The notes: generated from the sequence alone by a model not told the origin. 64,000 bases of DNA from Thermogemmatispora onikobensis (GCF_001748285.1 NZ_BDGT01000002.1:175566-239565), one strand, 5' to 3'; shown: positions 35,757-45,717, numbered from the stretch's first letter. Made by a program: numbers and translations.

Positions 35757-36899
35757 TCAGGAACCGCTGTAGCAGGCGCTGCTGCCGCACCGCAGGGCCT
35801 TGATCTGAGCCTCGTCTTTGCTGACGATCGTGTCTGGCAAGGGCACGTAGTTGAGCGGTTGCGCATACTGCTGCCCGTCGTGTACCATCCACCAGAGCAG
35901 GCGCGCCAGAGCTTGCCCCTTGTCGCTGTTGCTCTGATTCTGGTAGACCACGACCCATGAGAAGCCCGTGATCGGATAGGCGTTGTCGCCGTTGCCGTTG
36001 ACGATGTAGAAGCGCAGGTCCGCCGGGATAGAGGTGAAGCTCTCCGCGTCAGCCTTGGCGCTGTCGAGCGAGGGGGCTACGAACTTGCCGGCGGCGTTCT
36101 GGAGCAGCGCGTAGGGAATGTTGTTGGCGAGGACGTAGGTCAGCTCAACGTAGCCAATGGCTCCGTCTGTGTTCTTGACCTGCCCGGCGACGCCCGAGCT
36201 GCCCTTGGCCCCAACGCCCGTGGGCCAGTTCACTGTGGTTCCTGCCCCAACCTTGCTCTGCCAGTCCGGGCTGATTGCCGAGAGATAGTGCGTGAAGATG
36301 CTGGTGGTGCCACTGCCGTCAGAACGGTGGACAACGGTGATGTTCTTGTGGGGCAGGTTGACGCCGCTGTTGATAGCCTTGATCTGTGGGTCGTCCCAGC
36401 TGGTAATCTTGCCTTCGTAGATGGCCGCCAGTATCGGCCCCGTGAGCTTGAGCTGGCTGACTCCGCTCAGGTTGTAGGAGATGGCCACTGCTCCAATCGT
36501 AATCGGGATGTGCAGAATTGGACCGCTGGTGCTCTTGTTGAGCTGATCGGTGGTCATCGGCGCATCAGTGGCGCCAAAATCGACGATGTGTTGCAGCAGG
36601 TTATTGATACCAGCTCCACTTCCTACCGCCTGATAATTGACGTTAATACCACACTTGACTTTCGGATATTCCTGAAACATTTTTGAGAATAAAGGATTGT
36701 CAAACGTCGATCCAGCGCCCGTAAGCTGCTTGGTCGAAGGGCAGGTGCTGCTATTGCTGCCTGTGGTGGTGCCTCCGCTGGAGCTGCTGCTGTTGCCGCA
36801 GGCTGCCAGTAGGGCCAGCAAGCCCAGCAGCAGGAGGGCAGTGAGATATCTCAGTTGCGGGCGCCCTCGATAGCTGGGTGAAGGTGTGAACTGTGTCAT
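35757..36899 (-). CDS. pstS: Phosphate-binding lipoprotein PstS
   Basis: A 380-residue solute-binding protein. A type II signal peptide (LTALLLLGLLALLAAC) puts the lipidated Cys at residue 34, followed by a Ser/Gly/Thr-rich flexible tether. GAGSTFDNPLFSKMF, DFGATDAPM and HRSDGSGTTSIFTHYLS are the phosphate-binding blocks of PstS. GAGGAGGGG lies about 13 nt before the ATG. It is the first gene of the phosphate operon, with a 150-nt leader below the Pho-box promoter. Confidence 0.96.
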   Translation of the reverse strand: MTQFTPSPSYRGRPQLRYLTALLLLGLLALLAACGNSSSSSGGTTTGSNSSTCPSTKQLTGAGSTFDNPLFSKMFQEYPKVKCGINVNYQAVGSGAGINNLLQHIVDFGATDAPMTTDQLNKSTSGPILHIPITIGAVAISYNLSGVSQLKLTGPILAAIYEGKITSWDDPQIKAINSGVNLPHKNITVVHRSDGSGTTSIFTHYLSAISPDWQSKVGAGTTVNWPTGVGAKGSSGVAGQVKNTDGAIGYVELTYVLANNIPYALLQNAAGKFVAPSLDSAKADAESFTSIPADLRFYIVNGNGDNAYPITGFSWVVVYQNQSNSDKGQALARLLWWMVHDGQQYAQPLNYVPLPDTIVSKDEAQIKALRCGSSACYSGS

Positions 36900-37359
36900 A
36901 GCGCTGGTTTCCCCTCCTCACTAACGCTGCCGTGGCGCGACGACAGCGGAAAAATAGATGAGCTGGTGGGCGGACAGGCCGGAGGACCGCCGACCTCAGC
37001 CGGGCTGCTCTTCCATTCGGGCGAGACCTGGCTCTTTTCCGCACCACCCGAATTGTACAGTTGTCGCTTTAATGGTCCTTTAAAGCTCGGTTAAGCCCCT
37101 TTAAGGGCGGGTTAAAGTTTGCCGAAGGGATAGGAAGACTCTGTTAAGAGGGGGAGGGTACCAGCCTGCCGGGAACGACTGGTACGGCTCTAAAAGATGG
37201 CTCTTGCCACGAGCAATGCAAGGGAGGTGCGCAAGAGGGTGCCCGCCGTGGCGTGGGAGCTGTGGCGTTGAGCAGGATGATGCTGAATGCTAAGGCGAAC
37301 GCTCTCTTCCTTCCTCGGCGGGCCTTCCATGGAGTGGGCTGGGCTGCTTCTCTTGGAGG
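36900..37359. other. Regulatory region between the clp-like gene and pstS
   Basis: 460 nt holding the Pho-box array and -10 element (37052-37115), an isolated sixth TTAA at 37144-37147, and a 7-bp inverted repeat GTACCAG (37158-37164) / CTGGTAC (37179-37185) that could end the upstream clp-like transcript. No gene. Confidence 0.7.
37052..37115 (-). promoter_or_regulatory. Pho-box array and promoter of the pst operon
   Basis: Five TTAA cores begin at 37069, 37080, 37091, 37101 and 37112, that is at 11, 11, 10 and 11 bp spacing, one helical turn each. On the minus strand the flanks read TTTAACCC, CTTAAAGG, CTTAACCG, TTTAAAGG and ATTAAAGC, close to the cyanobacterial Pho-box unit YTTAAYYW with 3-bp gaps. 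A TACAAT -10 lies at 37052-37057, so the nearest box takes the place of a -35. The response regulator at the end of the operon is the likely binder. Confidence 0.8.
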
Positions 37360-40047
37360 TCAGGCTGCGCTGTGATCGGAGATCTCTAGCCAGGAGTGCA
37401 CGGCTGTGTCTCCAGGGCTCCCTGTCTCTGGAGAGGAAGGAGACGACGCTGTTGATTGAGGTTGGGGTTGAGATGAGTGCTGCCGTTCCAGGCGCAAGTG
37501 GCCATTTCCCTGGTCGGCGACCAGGAGAAGGTGGTCGCCCCTTCCGATCTCGCCCCGCAGCAGGGCCTCGCTGAGGCGGTCTTCCACTTCGTGGCGCACA
37601 AGCCGCCTCAGAGGGCGGGCCCCTTCAGTGAGTAGCTGTCGCTGGCCTCGCTTGAGGAGAGAGTTGCGGGCTGCCACGCTGGTTTCCAGGCTGATGCCGA
37701 GCCCGGCCAGGCGCTGGCAGGTAGCGCTCAGCAATTGATCGATAATCTGGCCTAGATGCTCTTGCTTGAGCGGGTGGAAGGGGAGAATGGCGTCGAGTCG
37801 GTTGAGCAGCTCGGGCCGAAAGCTCCGCTGGAGCTGAGTGAGGAGCTGTTGCCATTGGCGTCCCCGCGGTGGCCCGCTCTGAGGGAAGCCGCTTCCAAAG
37901 CCAGAGGGCGTCGCTGGCGCTGAGAAGTGGGGCAGGCCACTGGTGAGGATGATGATGGCTTCACGAAAGTCCACCAGGCGCCCTTGTCCGTCGCTCAGAT
38001 GCCCGTCTTCCAGGACCTGCAAGAGCAGATCGAGCAAGGCTGGATGGGCTTTTTCAATGCCCTCGAAGAGCACGATGCTGGCTGGCCGCTGACGAATGGC
38101 CTCGCTCAGCAGGCCGGGCTCTCCGTGACCCTGGTAACCCGGTGGACTGCCCAGCAGGCGCTGTACCTGTTGGCGTTCCGTGAAGGCGGCCATATCCAGT
38201 GCGATCAATGAGCGCTCGTCTCCTGTCAGTACCTCAGCCAGGGCTGTTGCCAGATGGCTCTTGCCGACACCGCTGGGACCAATGAAGAGGAAAGAGGCTG
38301 CCGGACGCCGTGGATCACGCAGGTTGCTGTGTGCGCGGCGCACCGCTCGCGCCACGGCGCTGATGGCTTCTTCCTGACCGGCGACTCGTTGCTGGAGGAG
38401 GCGCTCCAGAGAGAGCAGATACTGGGCCTCTGCGCCGCCTGGGAAGGTCACCCGCAGCCCTGTCCACTGAGCCACCACTGCGGCAATGGCCTCCTCGTCA
38501 ACACGCGGCTGCGCGTCTGTGGTCGCTGTGTCCGTATTTGTAGCACCTATCACTTTCTGCCTCAACCACTCGCTCTCTATGCCCAGAGCATGGCGCAGGA
38601 GTTGTTGCTCTTGCCGACGTAGTTCGAGAGCAGTGGGGAAACGCTGCTGCCAGATGGCGGCCTCTCGCTGCGCTCGCAGGCGAGCTAGCTCCTCGTGGAG
38701 TTGGCGTAGATCCGGCGGCGGCAGGATCTGGCGCAGCCGCAGTGCGGCGGCAGCTTCGTCGATCAGGTCAATAGCTTTGTCCGGCTGGGCACGTCCGGCA
38801 AGGTAGCGCCCTGAGAGGCGCACTGCGGCCTTCAATGCCTCGTCGCTGATGATCACCTGGTGGAAGGCTTCGTAGTGGGGGCGCAGCGCCTCCAGGATTG
38901 CCAGCGTCTCGGTGGCGTCCGGCTCAGCAATGACCACAGGCTGGAAGCGCCTGGCTAAAGCGGCGTCCTGCTCGAAATAGCGAGCGTACTCTTCAAAGGT
39001 AGTGGCTCCAATACATTGCAGGTGTCCGCGCGCCAGCAGGGGCTTGAGCAGATTGGCCACGTTCGGGGAGCTGGCTGGTCCTCCCGCGCCGATGAGCATA
39101 TGAATCTCATCGATAAAGAGGAGAATGTCGCTGGCCTCCTTGATTTCTGCCATGACACCTTGTACGCGCTCTTCCAGATCGCCGCGGTAGCGCGTTCCGG
39201 CTACGAGCAGGCCGATGTCGAGGGCCACGACTCGTTTGCCTTGCAGACATTCTGGCACAGCGCCGGCGGCAATGCGGGCGGCTAAGCCCTCGACAATGGC
39301 GGTCTTGCCGCTACCTGCCGGCCCCAGAAGCAAGGGATTATTCTTAGTATAGCGCAGCAGGATCTGGATCGTGCGCGTCAATTCGGCCTCGCGCCCAATC
39401 AGGGGGTCCAGACGCCCTTCTAGGGCTGCCAGTGTCAGATCGTGGCTAACGCTGTTCAGCTCCGGGGTGCGCTCGTAGCGCTCACGGTAACTCGCCTGAA
39501 GGCCGCTGGCTGGGCTGGCCAAGGTGGAACTCTCTTGCGCGCCTGTCTCGCTGGCCTGCCCAGAGACAACAGCGGCTTGTTCGGGAGGCGCTGAGGCGGG
39601 CCTGGCCAGGGCCTGCAAGCGGGCACGTACGCTGGCACAGGTGACGCCAAAGCCCTCTAGCAGACCCAGCAGCAGAGCAGCCTGACGATCCTGGACGCTG
39701 AGCAGGCCCAGAAGCAGGTGCTCTGGCGCAATAGAGGTTGCTCCTAGTTTCCTGGCATGGAGCGCGGCGGCGTGTAAAGCTGCCCGCGCTGCTGGCGACA
39801 GCGCCTGACGGCGTGCAAGGGGGCGCTTACGGGGCCTGTCCAGGGCCTCGATCATGTGTCGAAGCAGGGCAGGCCGCAGCATGAAGGAGGCCAGCAGCTG
39901 CCCGATGAGAGGATCGTTGAGACGCAAGATGCCCAGCAGGAGCTGCTCATTGCCAATTAGCCTGCGGTGCCGTTTGCTGGCCTCTTCTCGTGCATAGTGC
40001 AGGGCCAGGCGAGCCGCAGGTGTATATGCTTCATACACAGGTTGCAT
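37360..40047 (-). CDS. ClpC-like AAA+ unfoldase with degenerate second ATPase domain
   Basis: An 895-residue Clp/Hsp100 protein: double Clp N-domain repeat (about 8-145), low-complexity linker (150-190), D1 with Walker A GPAGSGKT (242-249) and Walker B LLFIDE (309-314), a short ClpC-type middle domain (about 445-490), D2 with Walker A GPSGVGKS (590-597). In D2 the Walker B DE pair is EG (VLFEG, 659-663), the sensor 1 Asn is Gly (LTSG, 701-704) and the pore loop GYVG is GYQG. The arginine finger (NRLD) and sensor 2 (GARPLRR) remain. D2 probably binds but hydrolyses ATP poorly. Start at 40047 (MQPVYEAY) has AAGG at 10 nt; an ATG 7 codons earlier has none. A normal ClpC is expected elsewhere. 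Confidence 0.9.
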   Translation of the reverse strand: MQPVYEAYTPAARLALHYAREEASKRHRRLIGNEQLLLGILRLNDPLIGQLLASFMLRPALLRHMIEALDRPRKRPLARRQALSPAARAALHAAALHARKLGATSIAPEHLLLGLLSVQDRQAALLLGLLEGFGVTCASVRARLQALARPASAPPEQAAVVSGQASETGAQESSTLASPASGLQASYRERYERTPELNSVSHDLTLAALEGRLDPLIGREAELTRTIQILLRYTKNNPLLLGPAGSGKTAIVEGLAARIAAGAVPECLQGKRVVALDIGLLVAGTRYRGDLEERVQGVMAEIKEASDILLFIDEIHMLIGAGGPASSPNVANLLKPLLARGHLQCIGATTFEEYARYFEQDAALARRFQPVVIAEPDATETLAILEALRPHYEAFHQVIISDEALKAAVRLSGRYLAGRAQPDKAIDLIDEAAAALRLRQILPPPDLRQLHEELARLRAQREAAIWQQRFPTALELRRQEQQLLRHALGIESEWLRQKVIGATNTDTATTDAQPRVDEEAIAAVVAQWTGLRVTFPGGAEAQYLLSLERLLQQRVAGQEEAISAVARAVRRAHSNLRDPRRPAASFLFIGPSGVGKSHLATALAEVLTGDERSLIALDMAAFTERQQVQRLLGSPPGYQGHGEPGLLSEAIRQRPASIVLFEGIEKAHPALLDLLLQVLEDGHLSDGQGRLVDFREAIIILTSGLPHFSAPATPSGFGSGFPQSGPPRGRQWQQLLTQLQRSFRPELLNRLDAILPFHPLKQEHLGQIIDQLLSATCQRLAGLGISLETSVAARNSLLKRGQRQLLTEGARPLRRLVRHEVEDRLSEALLRGEIGRGDHLLLVADQGNGHLRLERQHSSQPQPQSTASSPSSPETGSPGDTAVHSWLEISDHSAA

Positions 40048-40582
40048 TGATCTGGCCTTGTTAACCATGTTCTACAAAAATAGACTCATCAGGTAGCAGA
40101 GACCCGCCGCTTTCTCTCCCTTATCTCCTGCAGGTTGCTGAGGCGCGAGAGGAAAGCAGGAGCCTCTGTGTATAGCTCAACAATAATCGATAGGGATAAA
40201 TATCTCTACAATATCTCTTGTCGGCAGGAGAAGCCTCAGCCATAAGGGGGAAAGCAGATACATCCCCAGGTACCGGAATGCTGGACAGGAGGGGGAGGGG
40301 TCACGAGCCAGGCTGCTCTGTCGAGAGAGAAGAAAGGTTGTCTGCTCATAGCCGTTGACAGCCCGGCAGTCCTGGACTCCTCAGCGTGGATATGCTACGA
40401 TTCTCTTGCGAGCTTCATCGACAGTTGTCGTTCAAGTAGCGCACTGATCAACATAAAAAGCAGAGCAGGGGCAGCTGCGACTGTCTCTGCTCTCTTCTTG
40501 CTTGCGGGCTGTGTCTCAGGGCAGCTCGCTCCGCTTTGCTGATGTTCCTTGTTCTGGCTGAAGAATCGGAGGTCATACTCAT
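40048..40582. other. Divergent intergenic region, clp-like gene / queF
   Basis: 535 nt without a gene. An AT-rich patch lies near 40180-40225. Upstream of queF a hairpin AGCAGAG / CTCTGCT (about 40460-40497) is followed by a pyrimidine-rich stretch and could be a terminator or an attenuator. I looked for the preQ1 aptamer and did not find a convincing one. Confidence 0.45.
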
Positions 40583-41038
40583 ATGAGTGAAGAGCAGCAA
40601 CAAGCGCGCGTGCCGGGCCGCTACGGTCTGGATGAGATTGCTGCCAACCGCCTGGAAGGCTGGCCCAATCCGAACCCGGAGCGCGACTACGTCATTCATC
40701 TGGAGATTCCCGAGTTCACCTGTCTCTGCCCGCGCTCGGGCTTTCCTGACTTTGCCACCATTGTCATCGATTATGTTCCCGACCGCTTGGTGGTTGAGCT
40801 GAAAAGCCTCAAACTCTATATCAATGGCTATCGCGATCGACAGATCAGCCATGAGGCCGCCACCAATACCATTTTGAACGACCTGGTGACGTTGCTGGGG
40901 CCACGCTGGATGCGTGTGGCCGGGGACTTCAATGTACGAGGCAATATCAAAACGATTATCTTCGCCGAATATGCCGCTCCCAACTATAGCGGCCCACGTC
41001 CTGACTATCGGCGTCATATGACAGGAAGTAGCCTCTAA
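40583..41038 (+). CDS. queF: NADPH-dependent 7-cyano-7-deazaguanine reductase (unimodular QueF)
   Basis: A 151-residue enzyme reducing preQ0 to preQ1 in queuosine synthesis. The catalytic Cys is C49 in [14 protein letters not shown] with Asp56, and the QueF motif [16 protein letters not shown] with a following HE pair binds substrate and NADPH. The length is that of the single-domain type. GGAGG lies about 12 nt upstream of the ATG at 40583. The queuosine-precursor transporter and queC follow within 1.1 kb. Confidence 0.96.
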   Translation: MSEEQQQARVPGRYGLDEIAANRLEGWPNPNPERDYVIHLEIPEFTCLCPRSGFPDFATIVIDYVPDRLVVELKSLKLYINGYRDRQISHEAATNTILNDLVTLLGPRWMRVAGDFNVRGNIKTIIFAEYAAPNYSGPRPDYRRHMTGSSL

Positions 41039-41172
41039 TCGGCTTCTTCAGCGACAGTGCGAGAGAGGCCCGGCCCGCCGCTCGCCCTCCCGGTTGACCG
41101 GTGAGATCGCTCGGTGAAAAGGCCTCTCTCGCTGGCTATCATCTGCTTCGACCCGGACGACTGTTGCACAGG

Positions 41173-41853
41173 TTAGCGCGAGAGCAGAATCGGGCTGAAA
41201 TTCGTATTGTAATCGAATGTGTCGAGCTGCTCATGTTTCTTGAGGAAATTGACGACCACGTAGGTCAGTGGGGTTGCCACCACCTCGTAGCCCACCTTAA
41301 AAAGCCACTGCGTGAGCATCGCCGTCAGCATCTCGGCAGGTGGAATCACACCCCAGAAAGCGATACTGATAAAGATCAGCGTATCCAGTCCCTCGCCCAC
41401 AAATGTCGAGCCGATGGTCCGCGTCCAGAGCCAGCGCCCTTTCGTCAGAATCTTGAGCTTCGCCAGGACGAACGAATTGGCGAACTCGCCGCAGAGGTAG
41501 GCCACGAAAGAGCCGAGCAGCAGACGCGGCGTGAAACCGAGAATGGCATTGTAGGCGACCTGCAGCTTCCAGAAAGGGGCAGCGGGTGCCAGCCCTCCCA
41601 CGAAAATCGCGATCACCGCCAGCAGGTTGCAAGCGAAGCCAAGCCAGATGACGCGCCGCGCAGCTGCATAACCGTAGACCTCCGTCAGGACATCGCCGAA
41701 CAGATAACTCAACGGAAAAACGATGATACCGGCGGGCACGAGCAAGCCCGCCAGGGCGATGAGCTTGACGGCGATAATATTAGCGGTAATCAAACAGGTA
41801 ACAAATAAAGCCGCGATTGTCACGAACCAGAACGATACTCGCAATGGACTCAT
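41173..41853 (-). CDS. Queuosine-precursor transporter (YhhQ/VUT family)
   Basis: A 226-residue membrane protein with about six helices. FPLSYLFGDVLTEVYGY, GSFVAYLCGEFANSFVLAKLK and RTIGSTFVGEGLDTLIF are the family blocks; YhhQ imports preQ0/preQ1. AAAGG abuts the ATG at 41853 too closely, and a TTG three codons later (41844) would be at ideal spacing, so the true start may be that TTG. It is encoded on the opposite strand between queF and queC. Confidence 0.92.
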   Translation of the reverse strand: MSPLRVSFWFVTIAALFVTCLITANIIAVKLIALAGLLVPAGIIVFPLSYLFGDVLTEVYGYAAARRVIWLGFACNLLAVIAIFVGGLAPAAPFWKLQVAYNAILGFTPRLLLGSFVAYLCGEFANSFVLAKLKILTKGRWLWTRTIGSTFVGEGLDTLIFISIAFWGVIPPAEMLTAMLTQWLFKVGYEVVATPLTYVVVNFLKKHEQLDTFDYNTNFSPILLSR

Positions 41854-42112
41854 CCTTTCTTGTCGCTCAGGCTACAAACATCTACCTGCCTTCCGATCTT
41901 CACAGGCCATGTGTGCCTGCGTACAATATCAAGAGCAAGCGCCATCATCATCACGCTATCCCGGCGACTGCGGCTCTCAGGTAAGTAGCAGCCGGCCTTG
42001 CCTGGCGCCATTGAGCGCCCAGTCAACCAGGGCCGGAAGCGTCAGTAGCAAGCACATCCGGCTGGCCTGACCGGAGCAGCGTGAGAGTCAACAACTGGAA
42101 GGAGAAGCAAGC

Positions 42113-42790
42113 ATGTCCCGTCCTAAAGCGATTGCCGTTGTCAGCGGGGGGCTTGACAGCGTTACTCTGGCCCATTTGCTCCAGGCCCAGGGCTATCAGC
42201 TCCATTTGCTTTCGTTTGACTATGGCCAGCGTCATCGCAAAGAGCTGCACTTTGCCGAGCGCTGCGCCCAGCGGCTGGAGGCAGTCTTTTCCCTTCTCGA
42301 TCTGCGGCAGCTAGGCCAGCATTTGAAAGGCTCGGCCTTGACCGACGAAAGCGTGGCCGTGCCTGACGGGCACTATGCAGCTGCCAACATGGCCCTCACC
42401 GTAGTGCCCAATCGGAATGCCATCATGCTCGCCATCGCCTACGGAATTGCCGTGGCCGAAGAGGCGGAAGTGGTAGCCTTTGCCGCCCATGCCGGCGATC
42501 ACTTTATCTATCCTGACTGCCGTCCAGCCTTTATCGAGGCCTTTGGAACGATGGAACGTCTGGCTGTCGAGGGGCATGGCCACCCACGTCTGCATCTGGA
42601 AGCGCCCTTTGCTCACCTCAAAAAAGAGCAGATTGTCAGCCTTGGCGCGGCGCTCGGCGTCCCCTTTGCTGAGACCTGGAGCTGCTACAAGGGGGGAGAG
42701 AAACACTGCGGTACCTGTGGTACCTGCAATGAGCGCAAAGAAGCCTTCCAGCTGGCAGGCATCCCTGATCCTACCGACTATCTCCAGTAA
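42113..42790 (+). CDS. queC: 7-cyano-7-deazaguanine synthase
   Basis: A 225-residue ATP-dependent enzyme turning CDG into preQ0. The PP-loop SGGLDS (11-16), SFDYGQRHRKEL, VPNRNAIMLAIA and the zinc site Cys191, Cys199, Cys202 and Cys205 (SCYKGG, HCGTCGTC) are all intact. AAGGAG lies 8 nt before the ATG. QueD and QueE are not in this window, so de novo synthesis needs genes elsewhere. Confidence 0.96.
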   Translation: MSRPKAIAVVSGGLDSVTLAHLLQAQGYQLHLLSFDYGQRHRKELHFAERCAQRLEAVFSLLDLRQLGQHLKGSALTDESVAVPDGHYAAANMALTVVPNRNAIMLAIAYGIAVAEEAEVVAFAAHAGDHFIYPDCRPAFIEAFGTMERLAVEGHGHPRLHLEAPFAHLKKEQIVSLGAALGVPFAETWSCYKGGEKHCGTCGTCNERKEAFQLAGIPDPTDYLQ

Positions 42791-42830
42791 TCCAGCCCCG
42801 GGTGAGGAAGGAGGAGACTTCACCCAGAGC

Positions 42831-44048
42831 TTAGCAGGCGCAGCTGAGATCGAGCGTGGGTACTGCCTCTTCGACGACCGTCTCCTCCTCGCCGTCATGC
42901 CCTGAGAAGGCGCGTGGGTTCTCCAATGCCTGATAGATGATAGCCTCCACCTCCGCCAGACTATTGACGCGCACCAGGGCGCTGCGGACATATTTCGCAC
43001 CCGGAAAATGGCCCAGGTACCAGCCCATATGTTTGCGCAGCTCGACGAAATGGTCCTCGCCCTTGAGCCTTGTGTAGACCCGGGCATGCTCCAGGGCCAT
43101 CAGCAGGCGCTCCTCACGGCTTGGATTGGGAGGAGGCAGGTCGGCCTCCGTTGGCTCAATGCCTGCCTGCAGCAGGCTCTTCATACGCTCGCGATCGCGG
43201 AAGATCCAGGGGTTGCCCAGGGTAGCGCGCCCGATCAGTACCCCATGCACCCCTGTCTCACGAATGCGCCTGGCCGCCTCGTAGAGCGAGTGGATATCTC
43301 CGTTGCCGAGAATCAGAGTATCCGTCTGACGCACGATTTCGGCAGCAGCAGCGATCGCCTCCCAGTTTGCCTCACCCTTATAATGTTGCACCAATGTCCG
43401 CCCGTGCAGCGAGATGACAAATGGCTCGGTCTCCAGGAGATGCTGCACCCAGTCCTTGATAATGATCGAATCGTAGCCCAGGCGCGTCTTCACCGAGACC
43501 GGGATCAGCCGCCGCTCGCTGCGCGGCTGGTCGCCCCAGAGACGGATACGCTCCTCATTCATCTGCCGAATGCGCTGGATACGCTCCGGCTCCATTCCCA
43601 GATCCTCTAGCGTCTGGCCGTTCGCCCAGTCGCGCACTCCCCGCTGGGTAGCCCGAATGATCTCTTTGGCCAACTCCGGTGTGCGGATCAGGGCCGCGCC
43701 ACCACCACGATTGGCCACACTTTTGGCCGGGCAGCCCATATTGATGTCGACACCATCGAAGCCCAGCTCGCAGGCCACGTGAGCGGCGCGATAGAAGGAC
43801 TCTGGGTTATTGCCAAAGATCTGCGCAACCACGGGCCGCTCGGCGGGCGTGTAGAGAAAATCGCGAAAGATGCGATCGCTGCCCCGCCATAAGCCCTCGA
43901 CGTTGGTAAATTCGGTAATCACGAGATCGGGCCGCCCATAGAGGCCATGCATGGTACGGCATGGCGCATCTGTTACGCCATCCATCGGGGCCAGCCCGAT
44001 AATCGGTTGTGGTATCTTCTCCCAAAACGATGGGTACCTCGTCGTCAT
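42831..44048 (-). CDS. tRNA-dihydrouridine synthase
   Basis: A 405-residue FMN enzyme that reduces uridines in tRNA D-loops. LAPMDGVTDAPCR opens the barrel, the catalytic Cys is C106 in NMGCPAKSV, and SLHGRT, GNGDI and GVLIGRATLGNPWIF follow. An insertion of about 45 residues rich in Arg and Glu lies at 138-180, so it is longer than typical Dus proteins (about 320-350). GAGGGAG precedes the ATG. The subtype (B-like by the GCPAKSV loop) is uncertain. It converges on queC with a 40-nt gap, next to other tRNA-modification genes. Confidence 0.94.
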   Translation of the reverse strand: MTTRYPSFWEKIPQPIIGLAPMDGVTDAPCRTMHGLYGRPDLVITEFTNVEGLWRGSDRIFRDFLYTPAERPVVAQIFGNNPESFYRAAHVACELGFDGVDINMGCPAKSVANRGGGAALIRTPELAKEIIRATQRGVRDWANGQTLEDLGMEPERIQRIRQMNEERIRLWGDQPRSERRLIPVSVKTRLGYDSIIIKDWVQHLLETEPFVISLHGRTLVQHYKGEANWEAIAAAAEIVRQTDTLILGNGDIHSLYEAARRIRETGVHGVLIGRATLGNPWIFRDRERMKSLLQAGIEPTEADLPPPNPSREERLLMALEHARVYTRLKGEDHFVELRKHMGWYLGHFPGAKYVRSALVRVNSLAEVEAIIYQALENPRAFSGHDGEEETVVEEAVPTLDLSCAC

Positions 44049-44368
44049 ATCTCCCTCGGCTGCTACCTTTCCCTCGTGGGATGCTGAATATCTCGCCAGG
44101 TGCCAGGCACTGAGGACCGGCTATCAGGCGCATGGCAAGACCTTGCCAAGCCCTTCTCTTGCCTGCTCTATCACTGCGATTATAGCTTTGCCACCCCCGA
44201 TCTGGCAAGTCGACCCCCTGGTTCCCCGGCTGTCTGGCGTCCGACGACGACCGTGGGATATAATGGGCCGCAGGAGCAGTGGCGCTCGTTGCCGCTTCGG
44301 AACCACAGAGTTCTTGTCTCTGCTCATCCTGTCTGGATCTCCGGCTGCAGTAAAGGAGTCTACGCGCG
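44049..44368. other. Divergent intergenic region upstream of the acyl-CoA dehydrogenase
   Basis: 320 nt without a gene. A perfect TATAAT at 44259-44264 could be the -10 of the acyl-CoA dehydrogenase promoter, but no recognisable -35 lies 16-18 nt upstream. Confidence 0.4.
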
Positions 44369-45532
44369 ATGAATTTCTACTTGACTGAAGAGCAGCAATT
44401 AATTCGCGATACCGCCAGACGCATCGCCAGGGAGGTCGTTGCGCCTCGCGCGCCTGAGCTTGATGATACCGGGATCTATCCCGAGGATATTTTCCAGGTC
44501 TATAAGGAAACTGGCCTGTTGGGCCTGGGCTTCCCCGAAGAATTAGGCGGCAGTGGCGCTGGCATCTTCGGCCTGGCCCTGGCAGTAGAGGAAATTGCCA
44601 AGGTCGACAATGCTTGCGCCCTCATTCTTCTCCTGACGCGCCTCTCCACCAGCGCCATTCTCAAAGGGGGCACTGACGAACAGAAGCAGAAATACTGTGC
44701 AGGAACAGCGCGTGGCGAGCTGCGTGGTGCCTTCGGCCTCACCGAGCCAGGAGCCGGCTCCGACTCGGCCAATATTGCCACTCGCGCTGTAAGAAAGGGA
44801 GACGAATATATTCTTACGGGCACCAAATGTTACATCTCGGGAGCCAGCGTCGCCGATTTCTTCCTCGTTGCCGCCAAAACCGACCCGCAGGCTGGCTCTC
44901 GCGGCTTCAGTGTCTTCATCGTCGATCGTGACACGCCCGGTTTTCGCGTTGGGAGAGAGGACCGCAAGATGGGCGTGCATGGGGTTCCTACCTGTGAGCT
45001 GATCTTTGAGGAGGCACGGGTACCGGCTCACAACCTGGTAGGTCGGGAGAACGAGGGGTTCAAGCTTATCATGTGGAACCTCAATTCGGTCCGTCCTTGT
45101 GTTGCGGCGCGCGGTGTCGGCACAGCCGAAGGCGCCATTCAGTATGCCGTTGACTACGCGCGTCAGCGTCAAACCTTTGGCCAGCCGCTGATTGAGCACC
45201 AGACCATCCAGATGATGATTGCCGAGGTGGCCATGCGCATCGAAGCCTCGCGCCTCCTCACCTATCAGGCTGCTCTGCTGGTCGATGAAGGAAAAGCCGA
45301 CCGTGAGCATGCTCATTTCCTCTCGATGGCCAAGGCCTTTGCCACAGAGACCGCCGTCGAAGCCTGCGATAAAGCGCTCCAGATCATGGGGGGCCTGGGC
45401 TACATGCATGAGTCGCTGACTGAGCGCTTCTATCGCGATGCGCGCCAGCTCACGATCGTCGAGGGAACCAGCCAGGTCCAGCGCCTGATCATCGCGCGTG
45501 CGGTCAAAGACAATCTACTCAACTGGTACTAG
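44369..45532 (+). CDS. Acyl-CoA dehydrogenase
   Basis: A 387-residue flavoenzyme of short- or medium-chain acyl-CoA oxidation. FGLTEPGAGSD, GTKCYISGASVAD and FGQPLIEHQ contact FAD and substrate; the catalytic Glu is about E365 in IVEGTSQVQR, the position used by short-chain and butyryl-CoA types. AAAGGAG precedes the ATG. No electron-transfer flavoprotein or enoyl-CoA hydratase gene is adjacent, so the pathway (fatty acid or branched-chain amino acid) is open. Confidence 0.95.
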   Translation: MNFYLTEEQQLIRDTARRIAREVVAPRAPELDDTGIYPEDIFQVYKETGLLGLGFPEELGGSGAGIFGLALAVEEIAKVDNACALILLLTRLSTSAILKGGTDEQKQKYCAGTARGELRGAFGLTEPGAGSDSANIATRAVRKGDEYILTGTKCYISGASVADFFLVAAKTDPQAGSRGFSVFIVDRDTPGFRVGREDRKMGVHGVPTCELIFEEARVPAHNLVGRENEGFKLIMWNLNSVRPCVAARGVGTAEGAIQYAVDYARQRQTFGQPLIEHQTIQMMIAEVAMRIEASRLLTYQAALLVDEGKADREHAHFLSMAKAFATETAVEACDKALQIMGGLGYMHESLTERFYRDARQLTIVEGTSQVQRLIIARAVKDNLLNWY

Positions 45533-45717
45533 TGATAGCGGAACCTACCGCTTGCTCTCTGGCCGTGGCCTCACCCAGGCCCGGCCCGGCCAGCTGATGG
45601 TTGCCTCTCCACTCGCGCTGAGGTCCCTTCGGCCTTGTCCCCGCTGCGTCCAGCCTGGGAGAGAGATGCAGACAGAGAAGCTGGTCGGAGACGTCCCTTC
45701 AAAGAGGCAGAAAGGAA

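Noticed and set aside
40380..40582. Possible preQ1 riboswitch ahead of queF
   Set aside because: A hairpin is present, but I could not find the conserved preQ1 aptamer sequence. The region upstream of queC was also negative.
44543..45409. Minus-strand frame within the acyl-CoA dehydrogenase gene
   Set aside because: Fully antisense to a certain gene and without recognisable motifs.
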